Source of the DNA: Actinomadura fibrosa | GTDB lineage: Bacteria > Actinomycetota > Actinomycetes > Streptosporangiales > Streptosporangiaceae | NCBI RefSeq assembly: GCF_900659615.1 | Contig: NZ_CAACUY010000021.1 | Location: 1 to 64,000 of the forward strand | Direction: 5' to 3' | DNA: 64,000 bases | In this document: positions 1 through 8,361 of the stretch, one piece after another | Layout of the letters: the number at the start of each line of letters is the position of its first letter | Numbering within the stretch: the first letter of the stretch is position 1 | Notes under the pieces: generated by a model | Seen by the model: the letters and a program-made list of their open reading frames with translations, nothing else | What the model was told of the DNA's origin: nothing | The model's database searches: none | Position numbers and translations under genes: made by a program

Positions 1-620
1 CCGGGAGGGGCGACGACGAGGCCGTCCGCGCCCGCGCCGAGCGCGCGCAGCACGTCCCGGCCGGTCGAGACGCCCTGCACGAGGATCGGCAGCGGCGTCA
101 GCGAGCGCATCCGGTCCAGCCGCGCCCAGCCGGGGCCGGGTGCGGACCCGGCCGTCCGGGGCTCGGCGGCGAGGACGAACGCCTCGACGCCGGCCCGTTC
201 CGCGCGCTCGGCCAGCGCCCGGTCCGGGGGCCCGGACACCTGGAGCCAGAGGGGCGCGGCGCTCTCGGCGGCGAGGGCCTCGACGGGGTGCTCGGTGCGG
301 GCGCTGATCACGACGGGCACGCCGGCCGCGGCCGCCGTGCCCCGGAGCGTCGCGAGCTCCCCGGACGGGTGGGCGAGCGCCTGGTGGGCGAGCGGCGCGA
401 TGGCCATCGGCGCGTCCCAGACCCGGCCGAGGATCGTGGTGGCGGTCTCCGGGCGCTCCGGTCCGGGCGCGGCCGGGGAACGCAGCCGGACGCGGCCGAG
501 GGCGTCCGGGTCGGCGTCGAGCGCCCGGTCCGCGCCGGCGGCGCTCTCGAAAAGGCTCCACGTGCCGGACGGCACGCGCGCCTGGGCCAGCCGCGCGAAA
601 TCGCTCAGGGTCAATTCCAT
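1..620 (-). CDS. 4-hydroxymandelate oxidase-like FMN family protein (3' part cut by window edge)
   Basis: Start is ATG at 620, preceded by GGAGGT seven bases upstream; about 206 residues are visible and the C-terminus lies beyond base 1. The N-terminal half follows the alpha-hydroxy-acid oxidase fold (TIM barrel, FMN): residues PMAIAPLAHQ near position 85 match the PVAVAPVAYQ-type motif of 4-hydroxymandelate oxidases, which make 4-hydroxyphenylglyoxylate for Hpg. Oddities: the family Lys in V-K-G-V is Gln (VQGV, near residue 179), and exactly 24 residues later the S-N-H of the catalytic His motif reads A-P-P. The Q-L-Y segment is QVSG and the mobile loop is much shortened. By family knowledge this should abolish hydroxy-acid oxidation, so it may be a pseudoenzyme or have a new role. 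The family call is firm; activity is doubtful. A StrR-like box lies 163 bp upstream. Confidence 0.75.
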   Translation of the reverse strand, partial: MELTLSDFARLAQARVPSGTWSLFESAAGADRALDADPDALGRVRLRSPAAPGPERPETATTILGRVWDAPMAIAPLAHQALAHPSGELATLRGTAAAAGVPVVISARTEHPVEALAAESAAPLWLQVSGPPDRALAERAERAGVEAFVLAAEPRTAGSAPGPGWARLDRMRSLTPLPILVQGVSTGRDVLRALGAGADGLVVAPP

Positions 621-782
621 TTACCCGACCTCCAGTACGGGGAGCGCGCACGGCGGCGACTTCGATTGCGGCGGTATTCGCTTCCGGCGGATTCTGGCAC
701 CGCCGGGAAGCGTCCACCATGCCGATGTTCGCGCTCGCCGGAACGGTCCGCCGAACGATGATCGGCGATCGGTGATCCTCCT

Positions 783-811
783 GGCCAACCGCGGCCCGGG
801 CGCACTTGAAC
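783..811 (-). promoter_or_regulatory. StrR-type operator box upstream of the Hmo-like gene
   Basis: The plus strand reads GGCCAACCG-N11-CACTTGAAC, that is GTTCAAGTG-N11-CGGTTGGCC in the direction of the Hmo-like gene. Half-site spacing (9-11-9) and bases agree with the StrR-family consensus GTTCRActG-N11-CagTYGAAc known from streptomycin and glycopeptide clusters. It sits in the 277-bp gap between the prephenate dehydrogenase stop and the Hmo-like start. One of four such sites in the window. Confidence 0.7.
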
Positions 812-897
812 AGGGCGCCGGAACGTCGCGCCGCGCGCGCCGGCGGTGTAATGCGCGGCACGCGCCGTGTCCTTTCGGGAACGGCGCGCCGCCGTCC

Positions 898-2028
898 TCA
901 CCGCTCCGGCGGATCGGGGAGCGACCAGCCGCGGGTGCGGAGCTCGGCGATCAGGTCCGGGGCCGATTCCGGCGCCACCGACAGCTCGGCCACGCCGACC
1001 GGGCGTCCCTGCAGATGCTCGATCGCGATGTCCTCGATGTTGATGCCGGCGACCCCGGCGGCCTGGAGGATCAGGGCGAGCTCGCCGGGACGGTCGGCGA
1101 CGATGACCGTGACGGTCGCGAGGCGGGCGGCGGGCGCGCCGCGCTTGACGGGGATCCGGTCGTGCCCGGCGACGCCCCGCTCCAGCAGGTCGGTGACCGG
1201 CGCCGGCGGGCCGGCGTGCGCCCGGAGCGCCGCGGCGGCCCGGGCCAGGTCGTCCGCCACCGCCTCGATCACGTCGGCGACCGGGTGGGCGTTGGCCGCC
1301 AGGATCTCCCGCCAGAGGGACGGCGCCCCGCCGGCGATGCGGGTGACGTCGCGGGCGCCCTGCCCGGTGAGGCCGACCATGCCGTCCGGCGCGTCGGCGA
1401 AGCGGGCCGCCATCGCCGCGGACACCACGTGCGGCGCGTGCGAGACGAGGGCCATCGCCTTGTCGTGCGCGGCGGCGTCCATGACGACGGGGGTGGCGCC
1501 GCAGCCGGTGACGAGCCCGGTGACGCCGTCCACGACCAGCGGGTCGGCGGCCTCGGCGGGGCACAGCACCCACGGGCGGCCGTCGAAGAGGCCGGGGCGG
1601 GCGGCGAGCGGGCCGGAGCGCTCGCTCCCCCCGAGCGGGTGCCCGCCGACGAAGACCCGCAGGTCGCAGCCGATCCGGGCCGCCTCCGCCAGGGGCGGTC
1701 CCTTGACGCTCGCCACGTCGGTGTACGCCGCCGCCAGGCCGCGCTCCTGGGCGTCCAGGAGGGTGGCCGCGACCGCCGACGGCGGGACGGCCAGCACGGC
1801 GACGTCGGCGGACTCCCCGGACCACGGCGTCCCGGCCCCCAGGTCCGCGGCGAGCCGCGCGACCGCCGGGTCCCGGTCGATCAGCAGGACCTCGGCCCCG
1901 GCGCGCCGCATCGCCAGCGCGACCGACGTCCCGATCAGCCCGGTCCCGATGACCGTGACCCGCTTGAGCGCGAGCCGGTCCCGCCGCGCGGCGGGTTCTC
2001 CGGCGTGCTCGGAAAGGATGCTGTCCAC
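898..2028 (-). CDS. prephenate dehydrogenase with C-terminal ACT domain
   Basis: Converts prephenate to 4-hydroxyphenylpyruvate, the precursor of both tyrosine and Hpg, in the cytoplasm. The N-terminal Rossmann motif VIGTGLIGTS is near residue 25; a GGHPLGGSERSG segment typical of TyrA follows near residue 125. An ACT-like regulatory domain occupies roughly residues 300-370 (VTVIVADRPGELALIL...GINIEDI). I chose the GTG at 2028 because AGGGA lies seven bases upstream; a longer GTG start at 2079 would place the coding region only 10 bp from the StrR-like box at 2090-2118. A dedicated copy of this enzyme is usual in Hpg-peptide clusters, where it raises precursor supply. It lies downstream of one half of a divergent promoter. 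Confidence 0.9.
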   Translation of the reverse strand: MDSILSEHAGEPAARRDRLALKRVTVIGTGLIGTSVALAMRRAGAEVLLIDRDPAVARLAADLGAGTPWSGESADVAVLAVPPSAVAATLLDAQERGLAAAYTDVASVKGPPLAEAARIGCDLRVFVGGHPLGGSERSGPLAARPGLFDGRPWVLCPAEAADPLVVDGVTGLVTGCGATPVVMDAAAHDKAMALVSHAPHVVSAAMAARFADAPDGMVGLTGQGARDVTRIAGGAPSLWREILAANAHPVADVIEAVADDLARAAAALRAHAGPPAPVTDLLERGVAGHDRIPVKRGAPAARLATVTVIVADRPGELALILQAAGVAGINIEDIAIEHLQGRPVGVAELSVAPESAPDLIAELRTRGWSLPDPPER

Positions 2029-2089
2029 GCGCCGTCCCTTCGGTACGGAATATCGCCCGGCGCCGCCGGCGATGATCACCGGGCGTGCC

Positions 2090-2118
2090 GTTCAACCGGG
2101 CGGGCGCCGCACTTGGAC
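2090..2118. promoter_or_regulatory. StrR-type operator box in the divergent promoter
   Basis: GTTCAACCG-N11-CACTTGGAC, matching the StrR-family operator in sequence and in the 9-11-9 spacing. It lies between the start of prephenate dehydrogenase (minus strand) and the five-gene GH3/HMGR operon (plus strand), so it could serve either or both. Confidence 0.75.
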
Positions 2119-2197
2119 ATGCCGCGCCGCCGTGCGAACAGCGGGCGAGCGGGTATCGAATCACCGATTCCCCATGGCGCGCACCGTGCCGTCGCCC

Positions 2198-2203
2198 TTG
2201 ACA
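2198..2203 (+). promoter_or_regulatory. possible -35 element of the plus-strand operon
   Basis: A perfect TTGACA lies 40-60 bp upstream of the first plus-strand gene. About 17 bp downstream there is only a weak -10 candidate (AAGGAT at 2221). If used, transcription would begin near 2233, which favours the TTG start at 2261 over the ATG at 2243 for the first gene. Confidence 0.35.
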
Positions 2204-2242
2204 CCTCCACAGGGCTGAAGAAGGATCCGCGATATCGGATTC

Positions 2243-3391
2243 ATGGACGGGGGAATTCCGTTGAGCGCACGGGAGGCGTCACCCGTATCGGCGGGGCGGC
2301 CGCTTCTCGCGCCGGTCACGATAACGGCCACGAAACCCCTGCTTCCGACGCATGTAAAAGGCTTTCTGTGGGTGGACGCCCTTTTCCGCGGCACCTGCCT
2401 GGTCGCGGATCCGGAATACCATTGGAATCCGCGCACCCCGAATCTGACCGGGCAGACGATCCAGTTCTGGGACTACCTCGACCGCCGGCACGGGGACCTC
2501 GACTACGAGGGCGTCTCCCCCGACGACCTCGGGCGGCTCTACGTGCGGTTCCACGCGTCGGGCGACGCGCTCCCGCTGGACACGCTGCGCCACTACGCCG
2601 CCAGGGTGGAGCGGGACGGCTGGGTCCATCCGGCCACGCGCCGCATGACCCGCCACTGGAAACGGCACCTGGACCTGCTGGGCGTCCGCGACCCCGGCCT
2701 GCGGCGGGACCGGCCGCTGGGGATGCCGGCCGACGAGGTCGTCGCCCGGCTCGCGAGCCTGCGGCTGTGCCTGGACACCCGCCGGCACGGCGGCCCCGTC
2801 TACCTGGACGGGACGCGGTGGGGCATGCCCTTGCGGAAGGTCATCGGCGCGGACGGGCACGCCAACTACCTGCTGGTGATCCTGCGGGACCTGCTCCCGC
2901 GCCTGAGGCCGGGACGCCGCGTCCTCTTCGTCTACGACGACGACCTCTCCCCCGACTACGCCCTCCTCAGCCGGGTCACCGGCGCCCTGGGGGCGCGGCC
3001 GGCGCGCCTCCCGCTGGGCCGGGTGCCGGTGGGCGGAGCCGTCCGCACGAGCCGGTTCGGCGGATGGGACGACGTGACCATCGACCGGCTCTCCGAGCTG
3101 TGCCGCGGGGAGTTCGACGCCGCGGCGTACCGGCTGGGGATGCGCCTGTACTTCATCGCGATGCTGAAGCGCACGTCCGGCGAGCCGTTCCGGCTGGACC
3201 TGCTCCGCCGGGCCCTGAGGCGCGCCGAGGGGATGGTGCGGGACGCGCGCCGCGACGGGCCGCCGTCCGAGCGGGCGGGCGCGTGCGTCACGCCGTCCGG
3301 GTGGGTCGATCCGTACCGGCTCACCGACGGCCTGTTCGCCCGCCGCTCCCGCCCGGCGTCCCGGGGGCTGCTCGACGCGGTCTTCCTGTGA
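2243..3391 (+). CDS. unknown protein, first gene of the GH3/HMGR operon
   Basis: 382 residues from ATG 2243. An in-frame TTG at 2261 with GGGGGA six bases upstream is a good alternative. I do not recognise the family. It has no signal peptide or membrane segment and looks like a soluble, basic protein. Conserved-looking stretches are FWDYLDRRHGDLDY (residues about 78-91), a central GxxWGMPL...DGHANYLL region (about 192-215) and an acidic patch VYDDDLSPDY (about 233-242). The last resembles a metal-binding DDxxxD motif, but nothing else supports a terpene-synthase reading. The gene is 20 bp before the GH3-type ligase and very probably cotranscribed with it, so it likely belongs to the same acyl-processing route. 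Function not assigned. Confidence 0.75.
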   Translation: MDGGIPLSAREASPVSAGRPLLAPVTITATKPLLPTHVKGFLWVDALFRGTCLVADPEYHWNPRTPNLTGQTIQFWDYLDRRHGDLDYEGVSPDDLGRLYVRFHASGDALPLDTLRHYAARVERDGWVHPATRRMTRHWKRHLDLLGVRDPGLRRDRPLGMPADEVVARLASLRLCLDTRRHGGPVYLDGTRWGMPLRKVIGADGHANYLLVILRDLLPRLRPGRRVLFVYDDDLSPDYALLSRVTGALGARPARLPLGRVPVGGAVRTSRFGGWDDVTIDRLSELCRGEFDAAAYRLGMRLYFIAMLKRTSGEPFRLDLLRRALRRAEGMVRDARRDGPPSERAGACVTPSGWVDPYRLTDGLFARRSRPASRGLLDAVFL

Positions 3392-3411
3392 TCGGTACCC
3401 GAGGAGAAGCG

Positions 3412-5109
3412 ATGTCCGCCGACGAGCGTGCCGATGCCTACCGGCGCAGGGTCCACCGGGAGAGCCGGGCGTTCCTCGCCCGCCTCGGCGATCCGCGCGG
3501 CGCGCAGGCGGCGGTGCTCGGCGAGGTCCTCGCCGCCGGCGCCGGCACCGCGTTCGGCCGCGAGCACGGGCTGGGCTCCGTGCGCGACGCCGCCGGCTTC
3601 CGCCGCGCGGTGCCGGTGCGCGGCCACGAGGAGTTCGGGCCGTGGCTGGACCGGATCCACCGCGGGGAGAAGGGCGTCCTGACCTCCGAGGATCCCCTCG
3701 CGTTCTTCGCCAGCAGCGGCACCACCGGGGCCGAGAAGACCATCCCGGTGACCGGCGGCTTCCTGCGCCGCTGCTTCCTGCCGTTCTACTTCGCGGGCTT
3801 CGCCGCGCTGGTCGAGCACCATCCGGACCTGCCCGGACGCGACGACGCCGTCCTCAACCTCTGGCAGGACCCGCACTCCCCCACCGGCCGGACGAGCGGC
3901 GGCCGGCCGCACCTCGGGCCGAGCCAGCTCGACTACGGCGAGGTCGGCGAGGAGCTAGCCGTGGGCCTCGGCAACCGGGCGCCGTGGAGCCGGCTGCCGG
4001 ACCGGTCCGGCGACGCCGGGCCGTGGGAGCGGACCTACCTCCGCCTCCGGCTCGCCGCCGAGCACGACGTGCGCGGAGTCATCGCGGTGAATCCCGCCAT
4101 CGCGGCCGCCCTCCCCCACCAGCTCCGCCTCTGGTGGCCACGGCTGGTCCAGGAGATCAGGGACGGGACGCTCGGCGGCGCGCCGTTCCGGCCGCCCGCG
4201 CCCGAGCGCGCGGACGCGCTGGAGCGCCGCGCCGAGCGCCGCGGGCGGCCGGCCCCGGAGGCCGTGTGGCCGCGGCTGGAGCTGCTCCTGACCTGGAACA
4301 CCTACGTCGCCCGGCTCTACCTGCCGGAGCTGCGCGAGGAGTACGGGGAGGGGGTCCGGATCCGCCCGGCCCCGATCGGCTCCTCGGAGGGGCCGCTGGC
4401 CATCCCGGCGGCCGGCGCGTCGGCCGGCGGTCCGCTGGCCGTGGCGAGCTGCTTCTACGAGTTCGTCCCGGCCGACGAGGAGATCGATCCCCGCGGCGCC
4501 ACCCTCCTCGCCCACGAGCTGGAGGAAGGACAGGAGTACCACGTGATCCTCACCCATCTCGGGGGCCTGTACCGGTGCGCGCTGCGCGACGTCGTCCGGG
4601 TGGTCGGCTCCGCGGCGGCGACCCCCGTCGTCGAGTACTCCTGCCGCGCGGGCCTGGTCTCCGTGGCGGGCGAACGGCTGCGCGAGTCCCACGTGCTGCG
4701 CGCGATGGCGGACGCGCGGGCCGCGGCCGGCGGGACGATCCGCAACCTCGCCTACCGCGCGCGGCCCGGCGGAGGCGGCATTCCCGGTCACGAGGCGGCC
4801 GTCGCCTTCGGCGAACCGCGTCCCGGACGGGAGCTGGAGGCGTTCGGCGACGCCCTCGACGCGGCGCTGTCCCGGGAGGCGCCCGCCTACGCCCGTGCCC
4901 GCCGGGCGGGCTCCCTCGCCGCGCCCGTGGTCCGGCAGGTCCCTCCCGACGCGTTCTTCCGGGAGTGGCAGCGCCGGGTGGAAGCGGGCGAGCGCCCGCC
5001 GCGGGTGAAGGACAGGGTCTTCCAGGACGATCCCGGCGTCTGGGCGAGGCTGACGGCGCCCGCGCCGACACCCGTCCACGCGAGCGGATCGGACGCGCGC
5101 CATGCCTGA
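3412..5109 (+). CDS. GH3-family acyl-adenylating ligase
   Basis: 565 residues, close to the length of plant and bacterial GH3 proteins. Start ATG 3412 follows GAGGAG at 3401. The ATP-binding motif SSGTTGAEK is at about residues 101-109, a GSSEGPLAIPA motif near 322, FYEFVP near 348 (GH3 proteins have YFEFIP) and GLYRCALRDVV near 385 (family GLYRYRLGDVV). GH3 enzymes are adenylate-forming enzymes of the ANL superfamily that activate a carboxylic acid and join it to an amino acid or other acceptor. Substrate is unknown here. The stop codon overlaps the start of the HMGR/kinase gene by 8 bp, so the products probably act in sequence. It could load an unusual acyl group or prepare an acid for reduction; that part is inference. 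Confidence 0.85.
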   Translation: MSADERADAYRRRVHRESRAFLARLGDPRGAQAAVLGEVLAAGAGTAFGREHGLGSVRDAAGFRRAVPVRGHEEFGPWLDRIHRGEKGVLTSEDPLAFFASSGTTGAEKTIPVTGGFLRRCFLPFYFAGFAALVEHHPDLPGRDDAVLNLWQDPHSPTGRTSGGRPHLGPSQLDYGEVGEELAVGLGNRAPWSRLPDRSGDAGPWERTYLRLRLAAEHDVRGVIAVNPAIAAALPHQLRLWWPRLVQEIRDGTLGGAPFRPPAPERADALERRAERRGRPAPEAVWPRLELLLTWNTYVARLYLPELREEYGEGVRIRPAPIGSSEGPLAIPAAGASAGGPLAVASCFYEFVPADEEIDPRGATLLAHELEEGQEYHVILTHLGGLYRCALRDVVRVVGSAAATPVVEYSCRAGLVSVAGERLRESHVLRAMADARAAAGGTIRNLAYRARPGGGGIPGHEAAVAFGEPRPGRELEAFGDALDAALSREAPAYARARRAGSLAAPVVRQVPPDAFFREWQRRVEAGERPPRVKDRVFQDDPGVWARLTAPAPTPVHASGSDARHA

Positions 5110-7531
5110 GGGGATCGAGGACCAGGCCGGCGCGCCGGAGGCCTCCGGCGGCGAGTACCCGGTCATCCCGGGCCGCGGGGAGTACACGGAGCAGGCGAGA
5201 AGGGCCAGGCTGGAGTGGCTGCGCCGGACGTCGGGCGCCCCGCTGCGCTCGCTGGAGCACTCGTCGATCGATCAGCGCTCGCTGCCCGGGAACGCGGAGA
5301 ACGTCGTCGGCGGCATCGAGATCCCGGTCGGGCTGGCAGGCCCGCTGCTCGTCCGCGGCGACCACGTCCGGGGGCTCATCACGGCGCCGCTCGCGACCAC
5401 CGAGGGCGCGATGGTCGCCTCGGTGGCGCGCGGCGCGAAGGCGATCACGCTGGCCGGCGGGGCCGTGACCCGCGTCGTCCGGCAGCGGATGACGCGGGTG
5501 CCGGTGTTCGAGTTCGACGCCCTCGGGACGGCGGCGGAGTTCGCGCGCTGGGTCGCCGGCCAGGAGGGCGAGCTCGCCCGGCAGGTCACGGAGGTCTCCC
5601 GGCACTCGCGGCTCGTGGAGCTCGACCCCGTGCAGCTCGGACGGGTCGTCCACCTGCGCTTCGTGTACGAGACCGCCGACGCCAGCGGGCAGAACATGAC
5701 GACCGCGGCGACCTGGCGGGCCTGCCGGTGGATCCACGACCGGCTGGCGGCGGCGGCGCGGCCGCTGCCGGTCTGGTCCGCGGTCGAGGGGAACCTCAGC
5801 GGCGACAAGAAGTTCGCGCACATCAACACGATCGGCGGGCGCGGCACCCGCGTCATGGCCGAGTGCGAGCTGGACCGCGCGGTGATCCGCCGCGTGCTCA
5901 AGACGACCCCGGAGGCGATCGACCGGCTGTACCGGATCAGCGTCGTCGCCGCGCAGCAGGCCGGGATGGCCGGGCACGACATCGACGCCGCCAACGTCAT
6001 CGCGGCCATCTTCACCGCGACCGGGCAGGACATCGCCAGTGTGTACGAGTCCGGGGCCGGGTTCTTCTCCGTGGACCCCTTCTCCGGGGACGCCGCCGGC
6101 GGGCTGCGCGCGACGCTCGTCCTGCCGAACCTCGTCACGGGCGCGGTCGGCGGCGGCACGCGCCTGCGGCAGCAGCGCGACTACCTGGCGGCGCTCGGCT
6201 GCTCCGGCGACGGGTCGGCCGCCCGGTTCGCGGAGATCATCTGCGCGTTCGCGCTGGCGCTCGACCTGTCGACGATCGCCGCCATCGCGGGCGGGCAGTT
6301 CGCCGACGCGCACGAGCGGCTCGGCCGGGCGCGGGCGGTCGACTGGCTGCGCCCGGCCGACCTCGGCGCGCCGCTGCTCCGGCCGATGCTGGCCGCCGCG
6401 ATGGACGCCCCCGCCCTGCGCGTCACCGGCGTCGCCCCGATCGCGGACGCCGCCGGGTCGAGCCTCATCACCGAGCTCACCGCGCGCGGCGAGCGGCGCA
6501 AGACCGTCGGGGTCGTGCCGCTGCGCGTCACGTGGGTCCGGCGGGACGGGGACGACCCGAAGCAGACCGACGTGGTCGTCAAGGCCAAGCCCCTCGACCG
6601 GGAAGTGATCATCGAGGCCGCGAAGCTGGCCTCGCTGTGCGGCGGCGCGCTCGCCGACGTCTACCCGCGCTGGCGGGACTGGACGGGCTTCCAAGGCGTC
6701 CACACGCGCGAGCCCGCCGTGTACCGGTCGGCGGAGCCCGCGCTGCGCGCCGTGCTCCCCGCCGCCTTCGGGACGTTCGAGGACCCCGCCCGCGAGGCCT
6801 ACGTGATCGTGATGGAGCGGCTCGGCGCCAACGTGATCCTCAAGGACGCCGCCGACGCGCCGGGCGAGTGGCGGGAGGCGCACATCGCGGCGGCCGTCCG
6901 CGGCATCGCGGGCGTGCACCGCGCCTGGCTGGGCCGCGAGGCCGAGCTGCGCGGCGAGGGCTGGCTGGGCGCGACGCAGACCGCGGAGCGGATGACGGCC
7001 ATGCGGGAGCTGTGGTCGGCCCTGCTGGACCACGCCGCGGCCGAGCACCCCGGGCTGCTGGACGAGGCGGGGACGCGCAGGCTGCGCCGGATCATCGACG
7101 GGATCCCCGGCTGGTGGGGACGGCTGGAGGCCATGCCGCGCACCCTCGTCCACAACGACTTCAACCCGCGCAACGCCGCCCTGCGGGCCGCGGACCTGAG
7201 CCTCGTCGCCTACGACTGGGAACTCGCCACGCTGCACGTGCCCCAGCGGGACGTCGCCGAGTTCCTGGCCTTCGTCCTGCCTCCGGACGTCGCCGGCCCG
7301 GACGTCACCGCGTTCCTCGACCTCCACCGGGAGGCCGTCGGCGGCGGGATCGATCCCGCCACGTGGCGCGAGGGGCATCGCCTGGCGCTGTGGGACTTCG
7401 CCGTCACGCGCCTGCTGATGTACCTGATGGTGCACACCCACCGCGCGCTGCCGTTCCTCGGCCGCCTGACCGCCACGACCCTGCGCCTGATCGCGATCGA
7501 GGACGGCGCGGCCGGCGGGGCGGACCGGTGA
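5102..7531 (+). CDS. HMG-CoA reductase-like / APH-type kinase fusion
   Basis: 809 residues; ATG 5102 overlaps the GH3 stop. Residues about 20-430 are a class I HMG-CoA reductase-like domain: GNAENVVGGIEIPVGLAGPL near 60, TTEG with the catalytic Glu near 101, DASGQNMTT near 197 (family DAMGMNM, NADPH side), GNLSGDKK with the catalytic Lys near 235, TGQD near 309 and a His in FADAHERLGR near 403. All four expected catalytic residues (E, K, D, H) are present. Residues about 460-800 are an aminoglycoside-phosphotransferase/choline-kinase-type domain: VVVKAKP with the N-lobe Lys near 493, HNDFNPRN (catalytic loop HxDxxxxN) near 683 and YDWE near 704. This suggests reduction of an acyl thioester to an alcohol and phosphorylation of the product on one polypeptide. 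The natural substrate is unknown. Confidence 0.85.
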   Translation: MPEGIEDQAGAPEASGGEYPVIPGRGEYTEQARRARLEWLRRTSGAPLRSLEHSSIDQRSLPGNAENVVGGIEIPVGLAGPLLVRGDHVRGLITAPLATTEGAMVASVARGAKAITLAGGAVTRVVRQRMTRVPVFEFDALGTAAEFARWVAGQEGELARQVTEVSRHSRLVELDPVQLGRVVHLRFVYETADASGQNMTTAATWRACRWIHDRLAAAARPLPVWSAVEGNLSGDKKFAHINTIGGRGTRVMAECELDRAVIRRVLKTTPEAIDRLYRISVVAAQQAGMAGHDIDAANVIAAIFTATGQDIASVYESGAGFFSVDPFSGDAAGGLRATLVLPNLVTGAVGGGTRLRQQRDYLAALGCSGDGSAARFAEIICAFALALDLSTIAAIAGGQFADAHERLGRARAVDWLRPADLGAPLLRPMLAAAMDAPALRVTGVAPIADAAGSSLITELTARGERRKTVGVVPLRVTWVRRDGDDPKQTDVVVKAKPLDREVIIEAAKLASLCGGALADVYPRWRDWTGFQGVHTREPAVYRSAEPALRAVLPAAFGTFEDPAREAYVIVMERLGANVILKDAADAPGEWREAHIAAAVRGIAGVHRAWLGREAELRGEGWLGATQTAERMTAMRELWSALLDHAAAEHPGLLDEAGTRRLRRIIDGIPGWWGRLEAMPRTLVHNDFNPRNAALRAADLSLVAYDWELATLHVPQRDVAEFLAFVLPPDVAGPDVTAFLDLHREAVGGGIDPATWREGHRLALWDFAVTRLLMYLMVHTHRALPFLGRLTATTLRLIAIEDGAAGGADR

Positions 7532-8355
7532 CGGCCGCCGGTCCGCCGGCGCTGCGGGCGGCCCTGATCGGGATCGACGGTTCCGGCAAGAGCACCGTGG
7601 CGCGGCTGCTCGCGGATCGGCCGCGGGACGCCGGGCGCCGGGCCGTCCTGTCGTGCCTGCGCGCCCACGAGAACCCCGACGCCCCCTTGCAGGACCTCTC
7701 CCGCCACCTGGACACGCTGTCGAAGGAGGCCGACCGGCTCGACAGCCCCGACCTGAAGCTCGCCGTCCTGTACCTCCAGATGTGCACCTACGGCGTCGTG
7801 GAACGCTTCTTCGTGCGGGAGCTCGGAGTACGGGTCGTCATCACCGAACGCCATCCCCTCATCGACGCGCTCGCCTACCTGCCGCTCTACCGGCGGGCCG
7901 TCCGGCGGGTCGACGGCCCGGGCCGCCCGGCCGTCCTCCGCGAGCAGCTCGCCGGCCTGCCCCCGCCCGCCGCCGAGGCCGCGCTCGACTGGTGCCGGGT
8001 GCTCAGCGGGCGGCCGGGCGGGCGGGAGGTCCGGCTCGACACGCTGGGCGCCGAGCTGGCCGGGCTGGCGGAGCTGCCTCCCGGCCAGTGCGCCGCCGAG
8101 CTGTCCGCCAGGCTCGGGGTCACCGCCCCGGACGTCGCCGTGCTGCTCGACATCGACGTGGACACCGCGCTCGGACGGGTGGCTGCCCGGGGCGGCCGGC
8201 CCGAACTGCACGAGCGCGCCGGCGACCTCGCCCGGGTCCGCGAGAGCTACGACCGGGCGCTCGCGGCGTCCGGGACGGCCCGCGTCCACCGGCTGCCCGC
8301 CGGGCGGCCGCCCGAGGACCTCGCCGCCGAGGTCGCGCGGCTCATCGGCGGGTGA
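7528..8355 (+). CDS. thymidylate-kinase-like P-loop kinase
   Basis: 275 residues from GTG 7528, which overlaps the previous stop (GTGA). Walker A GIDGSGKST is at residues 14-22, an ITERHPLIDALAY segment near 110 corresponds to the nucleoside-monophosphate-kinase DR(Y/H) region, and VLLDIDVDTALGRVAARGG near 205 matches the TMPK segment before the lid. Residues about 125-195 carry an insertion rich in Arg and Pro compared with standard TMPK (about 210 residues). Known TMP kinases phosphorylate a phosphate group. Directly after an alcohol kinase domain, a second phosphorylation to a diphosphate is an attractive but unproven role. A housekeeping dTMP kinase is unlikely in this setting. Confidence 0.75.
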   Translation: MTAAGPPALRAALIGIDGSGKSTVARLLADRPRDAGRRAVLSCLRAHENPDAPLQDLSRHLDTLSKEADRLDSPDLKLAVLYLQMCTYGVVERFFVRELGVRVVITERHPLIDALAYLPLYRRAVRRVDGPGRPAVLREQLAGLPPPAAEAALDWCRVLSGRPGGREVRLDTLGAELAGLAELPPGQCAAELSARLGVTAPDVAVLLDIDVDTALGRVAARGGRPELHERAGDLARVRESYDRALAASGTARVHRLPAGRPPEDLAAEVARLIGG

Positions 8356-8361
8356 ACCGGG

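Noticed and set aside
1-620. Type 2 isopentenyl-diphosphate isomerase as identity of the Hmo-like gene (tempting beside an HMGR)
   Set aside because: The N-terminal motifs and spacing follow alpha-hydroxy-acid oxidases, not IDI-2.
2930-2975. DDxxxD-like patch as evidence for a terpene synthase
   Set aside because: No second metal motif (NSE/DTE), no matching helical pattern and no size fit; a single acidic patch is not enough.
295-3411. Upstream extension of the GH3 frame to a 1604-codon reading
   Set aside because: The extension is antisense to the Hmo-like and prephenate dehydrogenase genes and out of frame with the clear 382-residue gene; ATG 3412 has a good ribosome-binding site.
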